DNA from: Enterococcus ureasiticus
GTDB taxonomy: Bacteria; Bacillota; Bacilli; Lactobacillales; Enterococcaceae
Direction: 5' to 3'
Assembly: GCF_001730285.1 (NCBI RefSeq)
Contig: NZ_MIJZ01000012.1
Location: 372,001-436,000 of the forward strand
Length of the DNA: 64,000 nt
The translations under genes and the position numbers were made by a program. This document shows positions 57,801-64,000 of this stretch, piece by piece (position 1 is the first letter of the stretch; every line of letters starts with the position of its first letter). The notes under the pieces were generated by a model, which was not told where the DNA came from, did not search any database, and was given only the letters and a program-made list of their open reading frames with translations.

Positions 57801-59440
57801 CATGTAGTTCCGTACAAAGGAGTTGATCCAACACCAGGGATATCAGAAACCCGTCCGTTCCCAGCCCCATTAGTACCTGATGACCAAACATAGCCTTTTT
57901 GATTTTCATCTTGAATAAAAAATCCATGAATTGAACCATAGGCGGGCATTCCACGTTCTGCGAAGCCTATTCTGGACTTGTTAATCGGATTGACAAGCAG
58001 CCCATTAGGTGCGCCTATTGGAAGATCCTCCCATCCTTCCCTGCCGTTAACTCCAAACACATCATCTGGAACTACTAGAGCCCTAATGGTGTAATTCAAA
58101 GTCTCTGTACCGTATGTGATCTTAAGATTCACGTCTCCATTACCTCGAAACCCTTGATTGATGTTGGGAGTTGTCGCTTGGAAATCTAAGTTTTCTCCAG
58201 TCTTAAGATCCCACACTTTCAGGTCGTATTTACTCATCAATAAACTCATAATCTGATCCACTGTTTTTCCCTTAACCTCACTAGCATTTAGTGAACTCCC
58301 AGTGTAGCTCAATCCAGCTTTACCATTAACCACGACTGATACATTGATATAAGTTACCATAATCGGTATTCGAATAATCCCACTAATTTGAGGATTAAGT
58401 TTTTCGGTCATTTTAATATAACCCCATTGGAAACCTTGTTCACTTGGTTTGAAGGTATTGACTGGATTTGTTGGTTCTCCTTCGCTGGTCACCCATTCAT
58501 AAGTTGAACTTGACGCAGCTGTGTTTGTTGTTGTTCTGTATGAGGTAAATAGATTGCTAGCATTCGTTCCCATATCAAGTGTAGTATTCACTTCCGTGGT
58601 AAAATAATACGGCGATTTCAGGTTGGCACCATAGACAATCACATTCTTCAGCGTCGTTCCTTGTATACCATTTGCCTCAACACGGAATGTCGCAGTATAA
58701 GCAGCGGCTGTACCTGCTTGAGTGTTTGTTTGAGAAACAGTTGTTGATACAGCTTCCCCCGTAACTACATCCCATGCTCGCGCATTACTTTTTGTCATGA
58801 TAAGCTCTTTCAGCTCGTCATTACTTTTACCAATAGTTTCACTTTGATACAAAATGATTTGAGTGTTAAAAGTATCCGTCTGCAATGCTACGGTGTTTGC
58901 AAGCATCATTGTTGTATCAGCATTCGTTACAGACACTGGAATTGGTACTACAATGCTTGTTAGACTATACATTTCTGTAATTTCTACATAAATCATCTGA
59001 AAACCAACCTCGGCACTACTTGGCGTTGCTACTCCCTCACCAGACTCAGTTACATATTTCCAATTAATTCCAGACGCTGGTTGTGGAATTTCAAGACCAG
59101 AAACAAGTTTTTCCAATTCTGTTTTTGAGCTACCTGCTGTCGGAAAAGCTGCATTTTGGTTGATTCTAAAAGTTTTAGGCTCTGCTTTGAGTCCCTCTTC
59201 ATTTGAAACAAGTGGCATTGGTTGTGCTGTACGAGTAGCCGTTGCCTGCTCATCATTGCTCTGTACGGCTTGCTCTTTCTTTTCTTTCGTTTTTGTTTCT
59301 TTTTCCGTTTTTGTTTCTTCTTTCGGTGCAGCTGAAAGGTTGGTTGTTTTCCATTGCCAAGCACCTGCTACTGCTAATAGTGTTAGCACAGCCCCTACTA
59401 TTAAACGCTTTTTCATTTTTTCAGACTGTATCAACTTCAT
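54869..59440 (-). CDS. Giant multidomain WxL surface protein
   Basis: A 1523-residue secreted protein. The N-terminus has a basic start and a hydrophobic signal (residues 10-35), then a Lys/Glu/Thr-rich stretch (KEETKTEKETKTKEKKEQ), several Ig-like or repeat-type beta domains (around 75-180, 185-360, 365-460, 850-1100), and a lectin-like/jelly-roll-type region about 470-720 (VNGREGWEDLPIGAPNGLLVNP). The last about 150 residues form a WxL-type domain: SFGTQKIKSYTQ, NSGWGFTVLDSRL and SRVDMILTNAPTE at the end. The distal WxL motif has methionine in place of tryptophan. It is the first large gene of the operon, with AGAGAGG about 12 bases before the ATG. Confidence 0.85.
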   Translation of the reverse strand: MKLIQSEKMKKRLIVGAVLTLLAVAGAWQWKTTNLSAAPKEETKTEKETKTKEKKEQAVQSNDEQATATRTAQPMPLVSNEEGLKAEPKTFRINQNAAFPTAGSSKTELEKLVSGLEIPQPASGINWKYVTESGEGVATPSSAEVGFQMIYVEITEMYSLTSIVVPIPVSVTNADTTMMLANTVALQTDTFNTQIILYQSETIGKSNDELKELIMTKSNARAWDVVTGEAVSTTVSQTNTQAGTAAAYTATFRVEANGIQGTTLKNVIVYGANLKSPYYFTTEVNTTLDMGTNASNLFTSYRTTTNTAASSSTYEWVTSEGEPTNPVNTFKPSEQGFQWGYIKMTEKLNPQISGIIRIPIMVTYINVSVVVNGKAGLSYTGSSLNASEVKGKTVDQIMSLLMSKYDLKVWDLKTGENLDFQATTPNINQGFRGNGDVNLKITYGTETLNYTIRALVVPDDVFGVNGREGWEDLPIGAPNGLLVNPINKSRIGFAERGMPAYGSIHGFFIQDENQKGYVWSSGTNGAGNGRVSDIPGVGSTPLYGTTWNRNFGLGYKTISDIDARFSFRKGDSLKQVLVDSKNKVLYVYDINLAVNLNFSISLNMYNLDTTTRKFSMLESVDTDYLTDNVPIYALGNNSGFYMEPQANRRLTIKLKDNQGNWLSDYTKYIAGDNKNIGTNGNFNYFGNNFSGTGTEARNLKQGATIISGVDSAYQLGAPWKPIPMDGALKTGYQVFVGEEMPYMKLKATPETWNIYQDDSSTSFETDYTLSQIPEPTSYGTVYVTYPNNQKETIGFESNANKTTTGHVSIPRSTLPAVMNDVSASIKTYQTELVAINEAPGTMKGLPSEDYSVNINVYNLGVTLIAQSIKKDTPWTKSAASLVKDPVILPGHTATFEFVDGTPDTSTVGVQMIKVRMTDSDEPTQTKIIEVPLNVTAAAPPTTGLTIAANDFTVRKSTLEGLSTDEIKALILKESKAIGWDNGTGLTEGVSVLVNETTLTAESDSSGSYTAKIRAEKGSDNASKTINIKVNAGLDAAAVLQTVTLGTGADYWTAARLKASVKDVKISDTAVTDYSVTLLEAPVTKRISTTANPTVPMLVKVTDNQNPSNTLEITTTVRVTWGNAIAFGGSNTIVTSPNAQSSFVLSLHEDSDGKPRLVSGYGNLPSANEGTPLSSSTGAAPYYQVTRYDLSGQATGVTNAKEVTSGPNAVGDVTFQGLGTNTPAQLVDTFGTNGQLTVNYGDVLRLYTKDGQRALYTNNAGPTQLLGGVPDDETVFVVVTKNGFEPLYFNQLDAKDISISSELTSSEAGYNDSYTSISSYFSIPNGVSGTNYTRVAAAGFKTYPKLNLAVGEEETGSVYVTEPTSALSNQYLKYAYDVTFVGTGPELQIVGPLAPLSFGTQKIKSYTQEIKRTNSGWGFTVLDSRLVKNGWVIQAKMENPFETGSGENIKELKGAALQLKQAGKTLSLNDDFQTIYQKDAPSASNFVSWSADEGFSLQVPSGAIDKDATYSSRVDMILTNAPTE

Positions 59441-59535
59441 TATTTTTTCTCACCTCTCTTTACTTTCCTCGTCCTAATTTGACAATCCATTGTGTATTTC
59501 ACCTCCTCGAAGTGAGGCGCTTTGAAAATGGTCAA
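59440..59535 (-). CDS. Short leader ORF (31 codons) coupled to the giant WxL gene
   Basis: On the minus strand a TTG at 59535 preceded by AAGGAGG (eight-base spacing) opens a 31-codon frame rich in Lys/Arg at its end (RTRKVKRGEKK). Its TAA overlaps the WxL start codon (TAATG). An internal ATG at 59490 also has GAGGAGG upstream and would give 16 residues. A hairpin (AACAAT/ATTGTT) lies just before the first ribosome binding site and its outer CCT could pair with it. No homologue is known to me; it may be a leader peptide controlling translation. Confidence 0.4.
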   Translation of the reverse strand: MTIFKAPHFEEVKYTMDCQIRTRKVKRGEKK

Positions 59536-59585
59536 TTATGTCTCCTCCTTCAACAATGTTTATTGTTAGGCCCAAAACGCAGCCT

Positions 59586-60248
59586 TTATATCGTTAACAT
59601 ATACCCTTTGGAACGGACGGTCATCACATCAATCGGGCTTACTCTCATTTTTTGTCTTAAAAGAAAGACTAAGTTGGTAATCCTGTACTGCTGATTTCCC
59701 ACACTTTCTGCCCAAAGATGTTGTCGTATCTCTTCGTAAGTGACCACGTTGTTCATGTTTTTATATAGAAGCTCTGTGAGTAAAAACTCTGATTTAGTTA
59801 GCCAGATTGCTTGACCATTTACTACAATATTTAAGTTATTAGAATCAAGCGCAACACCGGATTCTTGTTTTTTACTTTTTGGCTTAGCATTCATGCGTTT
59901 TAACCCATTTAAAAGTAATGATGCTAGCTCATCTGGTTCGCTTTCTTTACAGGCAAATCCATCGATACCTAATTTTGAGTAGATTTTTCTGTTTATCTTA
60001 GGTAACTGTTCTGAAACAATCCAGATCAATGTTCTAGCATTATTTCTAAGGTAAACTAAGAGTTCGCAAACATCCTCTACAAAATGATTTTCATCATCTT
60101 GAATCACAATTGCATCTAATTGGCTTATTTCTTCGAAATTCATACGACTTTGTTCAAGAGTTTTGACATCCTCAAAAACTTGTTCTAAGCCAGTCGCATA
60201 CTCTTTTTCAGTTGCTGTTGATAATGGTAGATAGCCGATTTTATACAT
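59586..60248 (-). CDS. Winged-helix regulator with a degenerate receiver domain
   Basis: A 220-residue protein. Residues 1-120 have the alternating strand-helix pattern of a receiver (LDAIVIQDDENHF, LIWIVSEQLPKI, GIDGFACKESEPDELASLL) but lack the acidic pair expected at the end of the first strand (YKIGYLPLST). Residues 130-220 are an OmpR-type winged helix (WLTKSEFLLTELLYKNMNNVVTYEEIRQHLW, ITNLVFLLRQKMR, VRSKGYML). It is therefore probably not controlled by phosphorylation. It lies 145 bp before the giant WxL gene with no terminator between them, and directly next to the invertible segment, so it is the likely operon regulator. AGAGG precedes the ATG. Confidence 0.82.
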   Translation of the reverse strand: MYKIGYLPLSTATEKEYATGLEQVFEDVKTLEQSRMNFEEISQLDAIVIQDDENHFVEDVCELLVYLRNNARTLIWIVSEQLPKINRKIYSKLGIDGFACKESEPDELASLLLNGLKRMNAKPKSKKQESGVALDSNNLNIVVNGQAIWLTKSEFLLTELLYKNMNNVVTYEEIRQHLWAESVGNQQYRITNLVFLLRQKMRVSPIDVMTVRSKGYMLTI

Positions 60249-60361
60249 AATTTCTTTCCTCTTTTCTATGTCTAAAGATTAGTTTATCAATTCTTTGTTC
60301 CTTATGTTAAAATAAAATGTACGTTTATTGACGCTATTCCTTTTAAATTTCTCACGAATAA

Positions 60362-60392
60362 ATATCTCAAATGCAATTAATTCGAGATATAA
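60362..60392 (+). repeat. Left inverted repeat, recombinase core site
   Basis: The 31 bp consist of ATATCTCAAAT, a 7-bp spacer GCAATTA, ATTCGAGATAT and AA. The two 11-bp arms are inverted copies of each other with one mismatch, the standard form of a tyrosine-recombinase core site. The spacer is asymmetric, so the site has direction. Confidence 0.85.
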
Positions 60393-60431
60393 CCTTTTAA
60401 ACCCTTTTAGCATCGCGTATCTCATAAATGC

Positions 60432-60452
60432 TGACGGCTTTGATGACGGCTT
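60432..60452 (+). repeat. Left paired direct repeats, arm-site candidates
   Basis: TGACGGCTT occurs at 60432-60440 and 60444-60452, a 12-bp period, between the left core site and the recombinase stop codon. The same motif and period recur at 61604-61622. Such paired repeats are typical arm-type sites for the N-terminal domain of Tn916-like integrases. Confidence 0.65.
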
Positions 60453-60467
60453 ATCTAATTTATTTTT

Positions 60468-61577
60468 TTAAATGATTAAATTTTTATCTAAGACATTTAA
60501 AGCTGATTTCCTAGTTTCCCACATTGAATCTGCGTACGTATCTAACGTCATTTTGACTGATGCATGTCCCAAAATTTTACTTAATGTTGCAATGTCGACT
60601 CCCTTTTCGATACATCTTGTTGCAAAGCTGTGTCGTAAGCTATGGAAGCTAATTGGAGCAATACCCGCGTTCTTAAGTACTTTTTTAAAGCGATAGCTGA
60701 TGATCCGGGGTTCTGTAAAAGTTCCTTTACAGTTCACGATGTAACTACCTGTTGCATTTTCACGTTTTATTTGAAGGTACTTTTTTAAATTTTTCGAAAG
60801 TGGAATTGCTCGAATTGATGTCTTCGTTTTTGGTAAATCAATCACCAGTTCTGTTTTCCCGACATGTGTGGTTGAAGGAATTCTAGAAATCGTTCGACGT
60901 ACATAAATGATATTTTTGTTCCACTCAATGTCTGTCCAACGAAGTCCGCTGATTTCTCCAATTCTCATCCCTGTATATAAGGCAATAATGATCGCTGAAC
61001 TTTCTTCTTCTTGAAGAGCTGCTCGTTCTAACTTTCTTTGATTGTTTATAGGTAGTGCTTGGACAGAAGCTTTCTGAGCGGATGGTAGTAATACGTTTTT
61101 ACATGGGTTATGATAGATTTTTTCCATCCTGATAGCTTCTTTTATTGCACTTTTCAGCAGATTCACAATATTTTGAATAGTACTATTTGACAATTGAATA
61201 GATGCTAAGTGGCGAATGAACGTTTCTATATCTTCTCTTTTTAATTTTTTCAACGGTATGTTTCCTAAATGAGGGATGATGTGCTTTTCAATCTTCCCTC
61301 TATAATTAGAATAAGTGGACATCTTAATCGATTCCTTTATTGATTTTTCTAACCAATAAGTGATCCACTCTTCAACTGTACCGGAATAGTTACTTTCTTG
61401 CTGACTAGAGAAAATATACTGTGCTTTTTTCACGGATAATTTTTCTTTGACCTCGGAATAGCATTTACCATAAACGTAGCCATAGATGATCCGTCCCTTA
61501 GTGGTTCTATTTTTTGTAAAGCGGCCTTCCCAGCGACCATCTTTTCTTTTATAAATATTTTCGCCTTTTTTTACCAC
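60468..61577 (-). CDS. Tyrosine recombinase (phage-integrase family)
   Basis: A 369-residue site-specific recombinase. Residues 1-55 are an AP2-like arm-binding domain (IYKRKDGRWEGRFTK, YVYGKCYSEVKEKL), 65-165 a SAM-like core-binding domain (TVEEWITYWLEKSIKESIKMSTYSNY), and 185-360 the catalytic domain with all key residues: Arg205 (TGMRIGEISGL), Lys252, His312 and Arg315 (FHSLRHSFATR), His338 (ILGHASVKMTL) and the nucleophile Tyr348 (DTYAD). The start is GTG with GGGGAG six bases upstream. No excisionase, phage or conjugation gene is present, so it is not part of a prophage or ICE in this window. It lies inside inverted repeats that look like its own core sites. Confidence 0.93.
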   Translation of the reverse strand: MVKKGENIYKRKDGRWEGRFTKNRTTKGRIIYGYVYGKCYSEVKEKLSVKKAQYIFSSQQESNYSGTVEEWITYWLEKSIKESIKMSTYSNYRGKIEKHIIPHLGNIPLKKLKREDIETFIRHLASIQLSNSTIQNIVNLLKSAIKEAIRMEKIYHNPCKNVLLPSAQKASVQALPINNQRKLERAALQEEESSAIIIALYTGMRIGEISGLRWTDIEWNKNIIYVRRTISRIPSTTHVGKTELVIDLPKTKTSIRAIPLSKNLKKYLQIKRENATGSYIVNCKGTFTEPRIISYRFKKVLKNAGIAPISFHSLRHSFATRCIEKGVDIATLSKILGHASVKMTLDTYADSMWETRKSALNVLDKNLII

Positions 61578-61603
61578 AAATAACTCCCCATTTCTTATAA
61601 AAT

Positions 61604-61622
61604 TTGACGGTTATCTTGACGG
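61604..61622 (+). repeat. Right paired direct repeats, arm-site candidates
   Basis: TTGACGG occurs at 61604-61610 and 61616-61622, again with a 12-bp period, 27 bp upstream of the recombinase start codon. Both pairs are in the same absolute orientation, so their direction relative to the nearest core site is opposite at the two ends. They also overlap the region where the recombinase promoter is expected, so binding could autoregulate the gene. Confidence 0.65.
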
Positions 61623-61736
61623 CTAATATTCAAAAATCGATATAAAAAAAACAATAAAAATTCAAAAATTCAAATTTTATTTTATTTTATTATCAAAAAT
61701 TGTTAAATTTGCATAAAAACCTGATAGAAACTAGTC

Positions 61737-61765
61737 TAGACGGTTGAATATAAATAGGGTACAAT
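61737..61765 (+). promoter_or_regulatory. Outward promoter candidate inside the invertible segment
   Basis: TAGACG (61737-61742) and TACAAT (61760-61765) are 17 bp apart on the plus strand. In this orientation it points right, away from the WxL operon; after inversion it would point left through the repeat toward the regulator gene, about 165 nt upstream of that start codon. Confidence 0.45.
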
Positions 61766-61792
61766 TAATTTCATTAAGTAACAGACTATATT

Positions 61793-61823
61793 TTATATCT
61801 CGAATTAATTGCATTTGAGATAT
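61793..61823 (-). repeat. Right inverted repeat, recombinase core site
   Basis: Perfect reverse complement of 60362-60392 over 31 bp, including the 7-bp spacer (TAATTGC on the plus strand). Flanking bases differ on both sides, so the identity ends sharply at the repeat. Confidence 0.85.
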
Positions 61824-61879
61824 GTTTGTTATTAGAAAAAACACTATAATAATTATATTTTTTTTGTATTTTTCCTAAA

Positions 61880-61952
61880 TCAACCTTGTAAAACAATATT
61901 ACTATAATTCAAAAAAAAGAAATGAACATTCAAACGCCTTTTAAATACATTA
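61880..61952 (-). promoter_or_regulatory. Promoter-like element, copy 2 (outside the invertible segment)
   Basis: It matches 50021-50093 in order and strand (AATATTACTA, A-tract, GAACATT, AACG, TACATT). On the minus strand TGTTCA and TATAGT are 16 bp apart. A perfect TATAAT also lies further along on the minus strand (complement of 61852-61857) but without a good -35. Transcripts from here would run left into the invertible segment. The remaining spacer 61953-62060 shows nothing I recognise. Confidence 0.45.
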
Positions 61953-62060
61953 GCTCACTTTTTTATACTATTGATGCTCAAGTGGTGCTAATTATCTATT
62001 TTGAATACTAATTAAGAACATATCTACTATAGTATTGGTTTTTATTCTTTAAATAGACGA

Positions 62061-62099
62061 AAAAACAGCTAACTGATCACGGCATCAGTTAGCTGTTTC
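62061..62099 (-). terminator. Second terminator after tuf
   Basis: A perfect 14-bp stem (AAACAGCTAACTGA at 62063-62076 and its complement at 62085-62098) with TTTTTT after it on the minus strand. It follows the first tuf terminator and seals the str operon from the WxL region. Confidence 0.85.
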
Positions 62100-62131
62100 T
62101 TTGTCTTGATCTTGAGTTTTGAAATCAAAAT

Positions 62132-62159
62132 AAAAAAGCCGAAGGGAAATTCCCTTCGA
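62132..62159 (-). terminator. First terminator after tuf
   Basis: CGAAGGGAA (62140-62148) pairs with TTCCCTTCG (62150-62158), and GGC plus a TTTTTT run follow on the minus strand. A CGACGTAAAACATCGGCG stem lies just before it (about 62162-62196). Confidence 0.85.
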
Positions 62160-62226
62160 CTTACGTCCGAGTACGCCGATGTTTTACGTCGGTTTTGTTC
62201 CTTTATATTAAATCGTTAAATTTAAA

Positions 62227-63414
62227 TTATTTAGTGATTTCAGAAACAACGCCTGAACCAACAGTACGTCCGCCTTCACGAATAGAGAAACGAGTTCCGT
62301 CTTCGATAGCGATTGGGTGGATTAATTCAACGTCCATTGCAACGTTATCACCAGGCATTACCATTTCAGTACCTTCTGGTAATTCAACTACACCAGTTAC
62401 GTCAGTTGTACGGAAGTAGAACTGAGGACGGTAGTTAGTGAAGAATGGAGTGTGACGTCCGCCTTCTTCTTTTGATAAAACATAAACTTCAGCTTTAAAT
62501 TTTGTGTGTGGAGTGATTGAAGCAGGTTTTGCCAATACTTGTCCACGTTCGATATCTTCACGTGCTACACCACGTAATAAAGCACCGATGTTATCGCCAG
62601 CTTCAGCGTAGTCTAACAATTTACGGAACATTTCAACACCAGTAACTGTTGTTTTAGCAGTATCTTCTTTGATACCAACGATTTCGATTTCGTCACCAAC
62701 GCGAACTTCTCCACGTTCAACACGGCCTGTAGCAACAGTACCACGTCCAGTGATTGAGAATACGTCTTCGACTGGCATCATGAATGGTTTGTCAGTATCA
62801 CGAGTTGGAGTTGGGATGTACTCATCAACTGCAGTCATTAATTCCATGATTTTTTCTTCGTATGAAGCGTCGCCTTCTAAAGCTTTCAAAGCAGAACCAG
62901 CGATAACAGGAGTGTCGTCACCTGGGAAATCGTATTCTGATAATAGATCACGAACTTCCATTTCTACTAATTCTAATAATTCTTCGTCATCTACCATATC
63001 CATTTTGTTTAAGAAAACAACGATGTATGGTACACCAACGTTACGTGATAACAAGATGTGCTCACGAGTTTGAGGCATAGGACCATCAGCAGCAGATACT
63101 ACTAAGATAGCTCCATCCATTTGTGCAGCACCAGTGATCATGTTTTTAACGTAATCCGCGTGTCCTGGGCAATCCACGTGGGCATAGTGACGAATATCAG
63201 TTTCATATTCGATGTGAGAAGTATTGATTGTGATACCACGTTCTTTTTCTTCTGGAGCGTTATCGATATCAGCATATGATGCAGCATCTCCACCACCGTG
63301 TTTAGCTAACACAGTTGCAATTGCAGCAGTTAATGTAGTTTTACCATGGTCAACGTGTCCAATAGTACCAATGTTTACATGGGGTTTAGAACGGTCAAAT
63401 TTTTCTTTAGCCAT
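62227..63414 (-). CDS. tuf: Elongation factor Tu
   Basis: A 395-residue translational GTPase delivering aminoacyl-tRNA. GTP motifs are GHVDHGKTT (G1), [12 protein letters not shown] (G3) and NKMDMVDD (G4); domain II and III sequences end [14 protein letters not shown]. Codon use is highly biased, as in the r-protein genes. It lies 138 bp after fusA; that gap shows nothing beyond the ribosome binding site (AGGAGG). Confidence 0.99.
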   Translation of the reverse strand: MAKEKFDRSKPHVNIGTIGHVDHGKTTLTAAIATVLAKHGGGDAASYADIDNAPEEKERGITINTSHIEYETDIRHYAHVDCPGHADYVKNMITGAAQMDGAILVVSAADGPMPQTREHILLSRNVGVPYIVVFLNKMDMVDDEELLELVEMEVRDLLSEYDFPGDDTPVIAGSALKALEGDASYEEKIMELMTAVDEYIPTPTRDTDKPFMMPVEDVFSITGRGTVATGRVERGEVRVGDEIEIVGIKEDTAKTTVTGVEMFRKLLDYAEAGDNIGALLRGVAREDIERGQVLAKPASITPHTKFKAEVYVLSKEEGGRHTPFFTNYRPQFYFRTTDVTGVVELPEGTEMVMPGDNVAMDVELIHPIAIEDGTRFSIREGGRTVGSGVVSEITK

Positions 63415-63552
63415 TTTAAATGTTCCTCCTAAAATATATGAATTTTATTTTATTTGATAGATAGTGACAACTACCTGATCATCTTTAATTAGTTTAACCG
63501 AAATCGTTAGAAAATCCTAGTCATAAATAAGCATGTAGCTATTTCTTAACTA

Positions 63553-64000
63553 TTAAGCGTTGTTTCCGCCATTTTTCTTGATGATTTCTTCTTGTACAGA
63601 TTTTGGTACATCTTCATAGTGGTCAAAGACCATCATAAACGTACCGCGACCTTGTGTTGCTGAACGTAATGTTGTAGCGTAACCGAACATTTCGGCTAGA
63701 GGCACCATCGCGTTAACGATTTGTGAGTTACCGTGTGCTTCCATACCTTCAACACGTCCACGACGACTTGTAACGTGTCCCATGATATCACCTAAGTAAT
63801 CTTCTGGTACAGTGATCGTTACTTTCATCATTGGTTCTAAAATTACAGGCATTGCTTTTTTAGCAGCCGCACGTAGTGCCATAGAAGCAGCTACACGGAA
63901 GGCTGTTTCATTTGAATCGACATCATGGTATGAACCATCGTAAAGTTTTGCTTTAATATCAACTAATGGATATCCAGCAAGAACACCGTTGTTCATAGAT
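63553..64000 (-). CDS. fusA: Elongation factor G, 3' part
   Basis: The C-terminal 148 residues of EF-G, cut by the right window edge. Domain IV residues ([29 protein letters not shown]) and domain V ([40 protein letters not shown]) are clear. EF-G drives translocation. Together with tuf it marks the end of the rpsL-rpsG-fusA-tuf (str) operon. Confidence 0.98.
   Translation of the reverse strand, partial: SMNNGVLAGYPLVDIKAKLYDGSYHDVDSNETAFRVAASMALRAAAKKAMPVILEPMMKVTITVPEDYLGDIMGHVTSRRGRVEGMEAHGNSQIVNAMVPLAEMFGYATTLRSATQGRGTFMMVFDHYEDVPKSVQEEIIKKNGGNNA

Larger units (their letters stand above)
60362..61823. mobile_element. Putative invertible segment with its own tyrosine recombinase
   Basis: A 1462-bp segment bounded by perfect 31-bp inverted repeats (60362-60392 and 61793-61823), containing one gene, a tyrosine recombinase. 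Because the repeats are inverted, recombination between them would flip the segment rather than excise it. It also carries paired direct repeats near both ends and a promoter-like sequence at the right end, and lies directly upstream of the WxL operon regulator. Invertibility is inferred from architecture. Confidence 0.7.

Noticed and set aside
59160-59694. Plus-strand frames antisense to the giant WxL gene start and regulator end
   Set aside because: They cross the end of one real gene and the start of another and have low-complexity translations rich in Phe/Ser/Leu, as expected for the reverse of Lys/Glu-rich coding sequence.
60468-61577. Prophage or integrative element
   Set aside because: Only the recombinase is present; there is no excisionase, structural, conjugation or replication gene, and the flanking repeats are inverted, which does not fit attL/attR of an integrated element.
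61824-62060. tRNA or rRNA gene in the spacer next to tuf
   Set aside because: No cloverleaf or conserved rRNA sequence; the spacer is AT-rich with a promoter-like element only.

Overview
The window is a low-GC Gram-positive chromosome and most likely an Enterococcus. The evidence is the ribosomal-protein gene order and sequences, a cluster of WxL-domain surface proteins with a DUF916/DUF3324 partner, an Mga-type regulator and several PTS systems. A complete urease cluster points to one of the ureolytic enterococci rather than E. faecalis or E. faecium. The genus is inferred from remembered family features, not from a database search.

Layout, left to right. (1) 1-2.3 kb: the end of a BrnQ branched-chain amino acid carrier and an Mga-type regulator. 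(2) 2.3-15.2 kb, minus strand: an ammonium transporter, a five-gene nickel/peptide-type ABC importer, a SAM methyltransferase, and ureD-G-F-E / ureC-B-A / ureI. Read in transcription order this runs ureI-A-B-C-[hairpin]-E-F-G-D-methyltransferase-nikA-B-C-D-E-amt: urea entry, hydrolysis, nickel insertion, nickel supply and ammonium movement in one direction. (3) 15.6-19.2 kb: a GntR/UTRA regulator divergent from a GH1 6-phospho-beta-glucosidase and a PTS EIIC. (4) 19.3-22.5 kb: truA and the ECF transporter module ecfT-ecfA2-ecfA1. (5) 22.7-31.4 kb: an accessory block (M20 amidohydrolase with a membrane transporter; an alpha-glucoside-type EIICB with a GH4 glycosidase, a ChbG-type deacetylase and a divergent RpiR regulator; a secreted GH16 glucanase). 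It separates ecfA1 from rplQ, which are neighbours in Bacillus and Lactobacillus. (6) 31.7-45.9 kb: the full S10-spc-alpha ribosomal superoperon rpsJ to rplQ, with secY, adk, infA, rpmJ and rpoA, an S10 leader, and an internal promoter before infA. (7) 46.3-48.4 kb: a LytTR response regulator and GHKL histidine kinase. (8) 48.7-60.2 kb: a WxL surface-complex operon consisting of a pseudo-receiver/winged-helix regulator, a short leader ORF, a 1523-residue WxL protein, a small sortase-type membrane protein, four WxL proteins, a small secreted protein and a WxL-interacting (DUF916/DUF3324) membrane protein. (9) 60.36-61.82 kb: a tyrosine recombinase gene bounded by perfect 31-bp inverted repeats. 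(10) 62.2-64 kb: tuf and the 3' end of fusA.

The most striking observation is region 9. Each 31-bp repeat looks like a complete tyrosine-recombinase core site (11-bp arms around a 7-bp spacer). The two sites are inverted, and the segment between them carries the recombinase, paired 12-bp-period direct repeats near both ends (arm-type site candidates), and a promoter-like sequence that currently points away from the WxL operon. Inversion would turn that promoter toward the regulator and WxL genes. This looks like a self-encoded phase-variation switch for a cell-surface complex; it is inferred from sequence only. Other notable points are a gene wrapped by a 35-bp inverted repeat whose mismatches are all G-U compatible in its own mRNA, a 31-codon ORF ending TAATG at the start of the giant WxL gene, and the methyltransferase placed between the urease and nickel genes.
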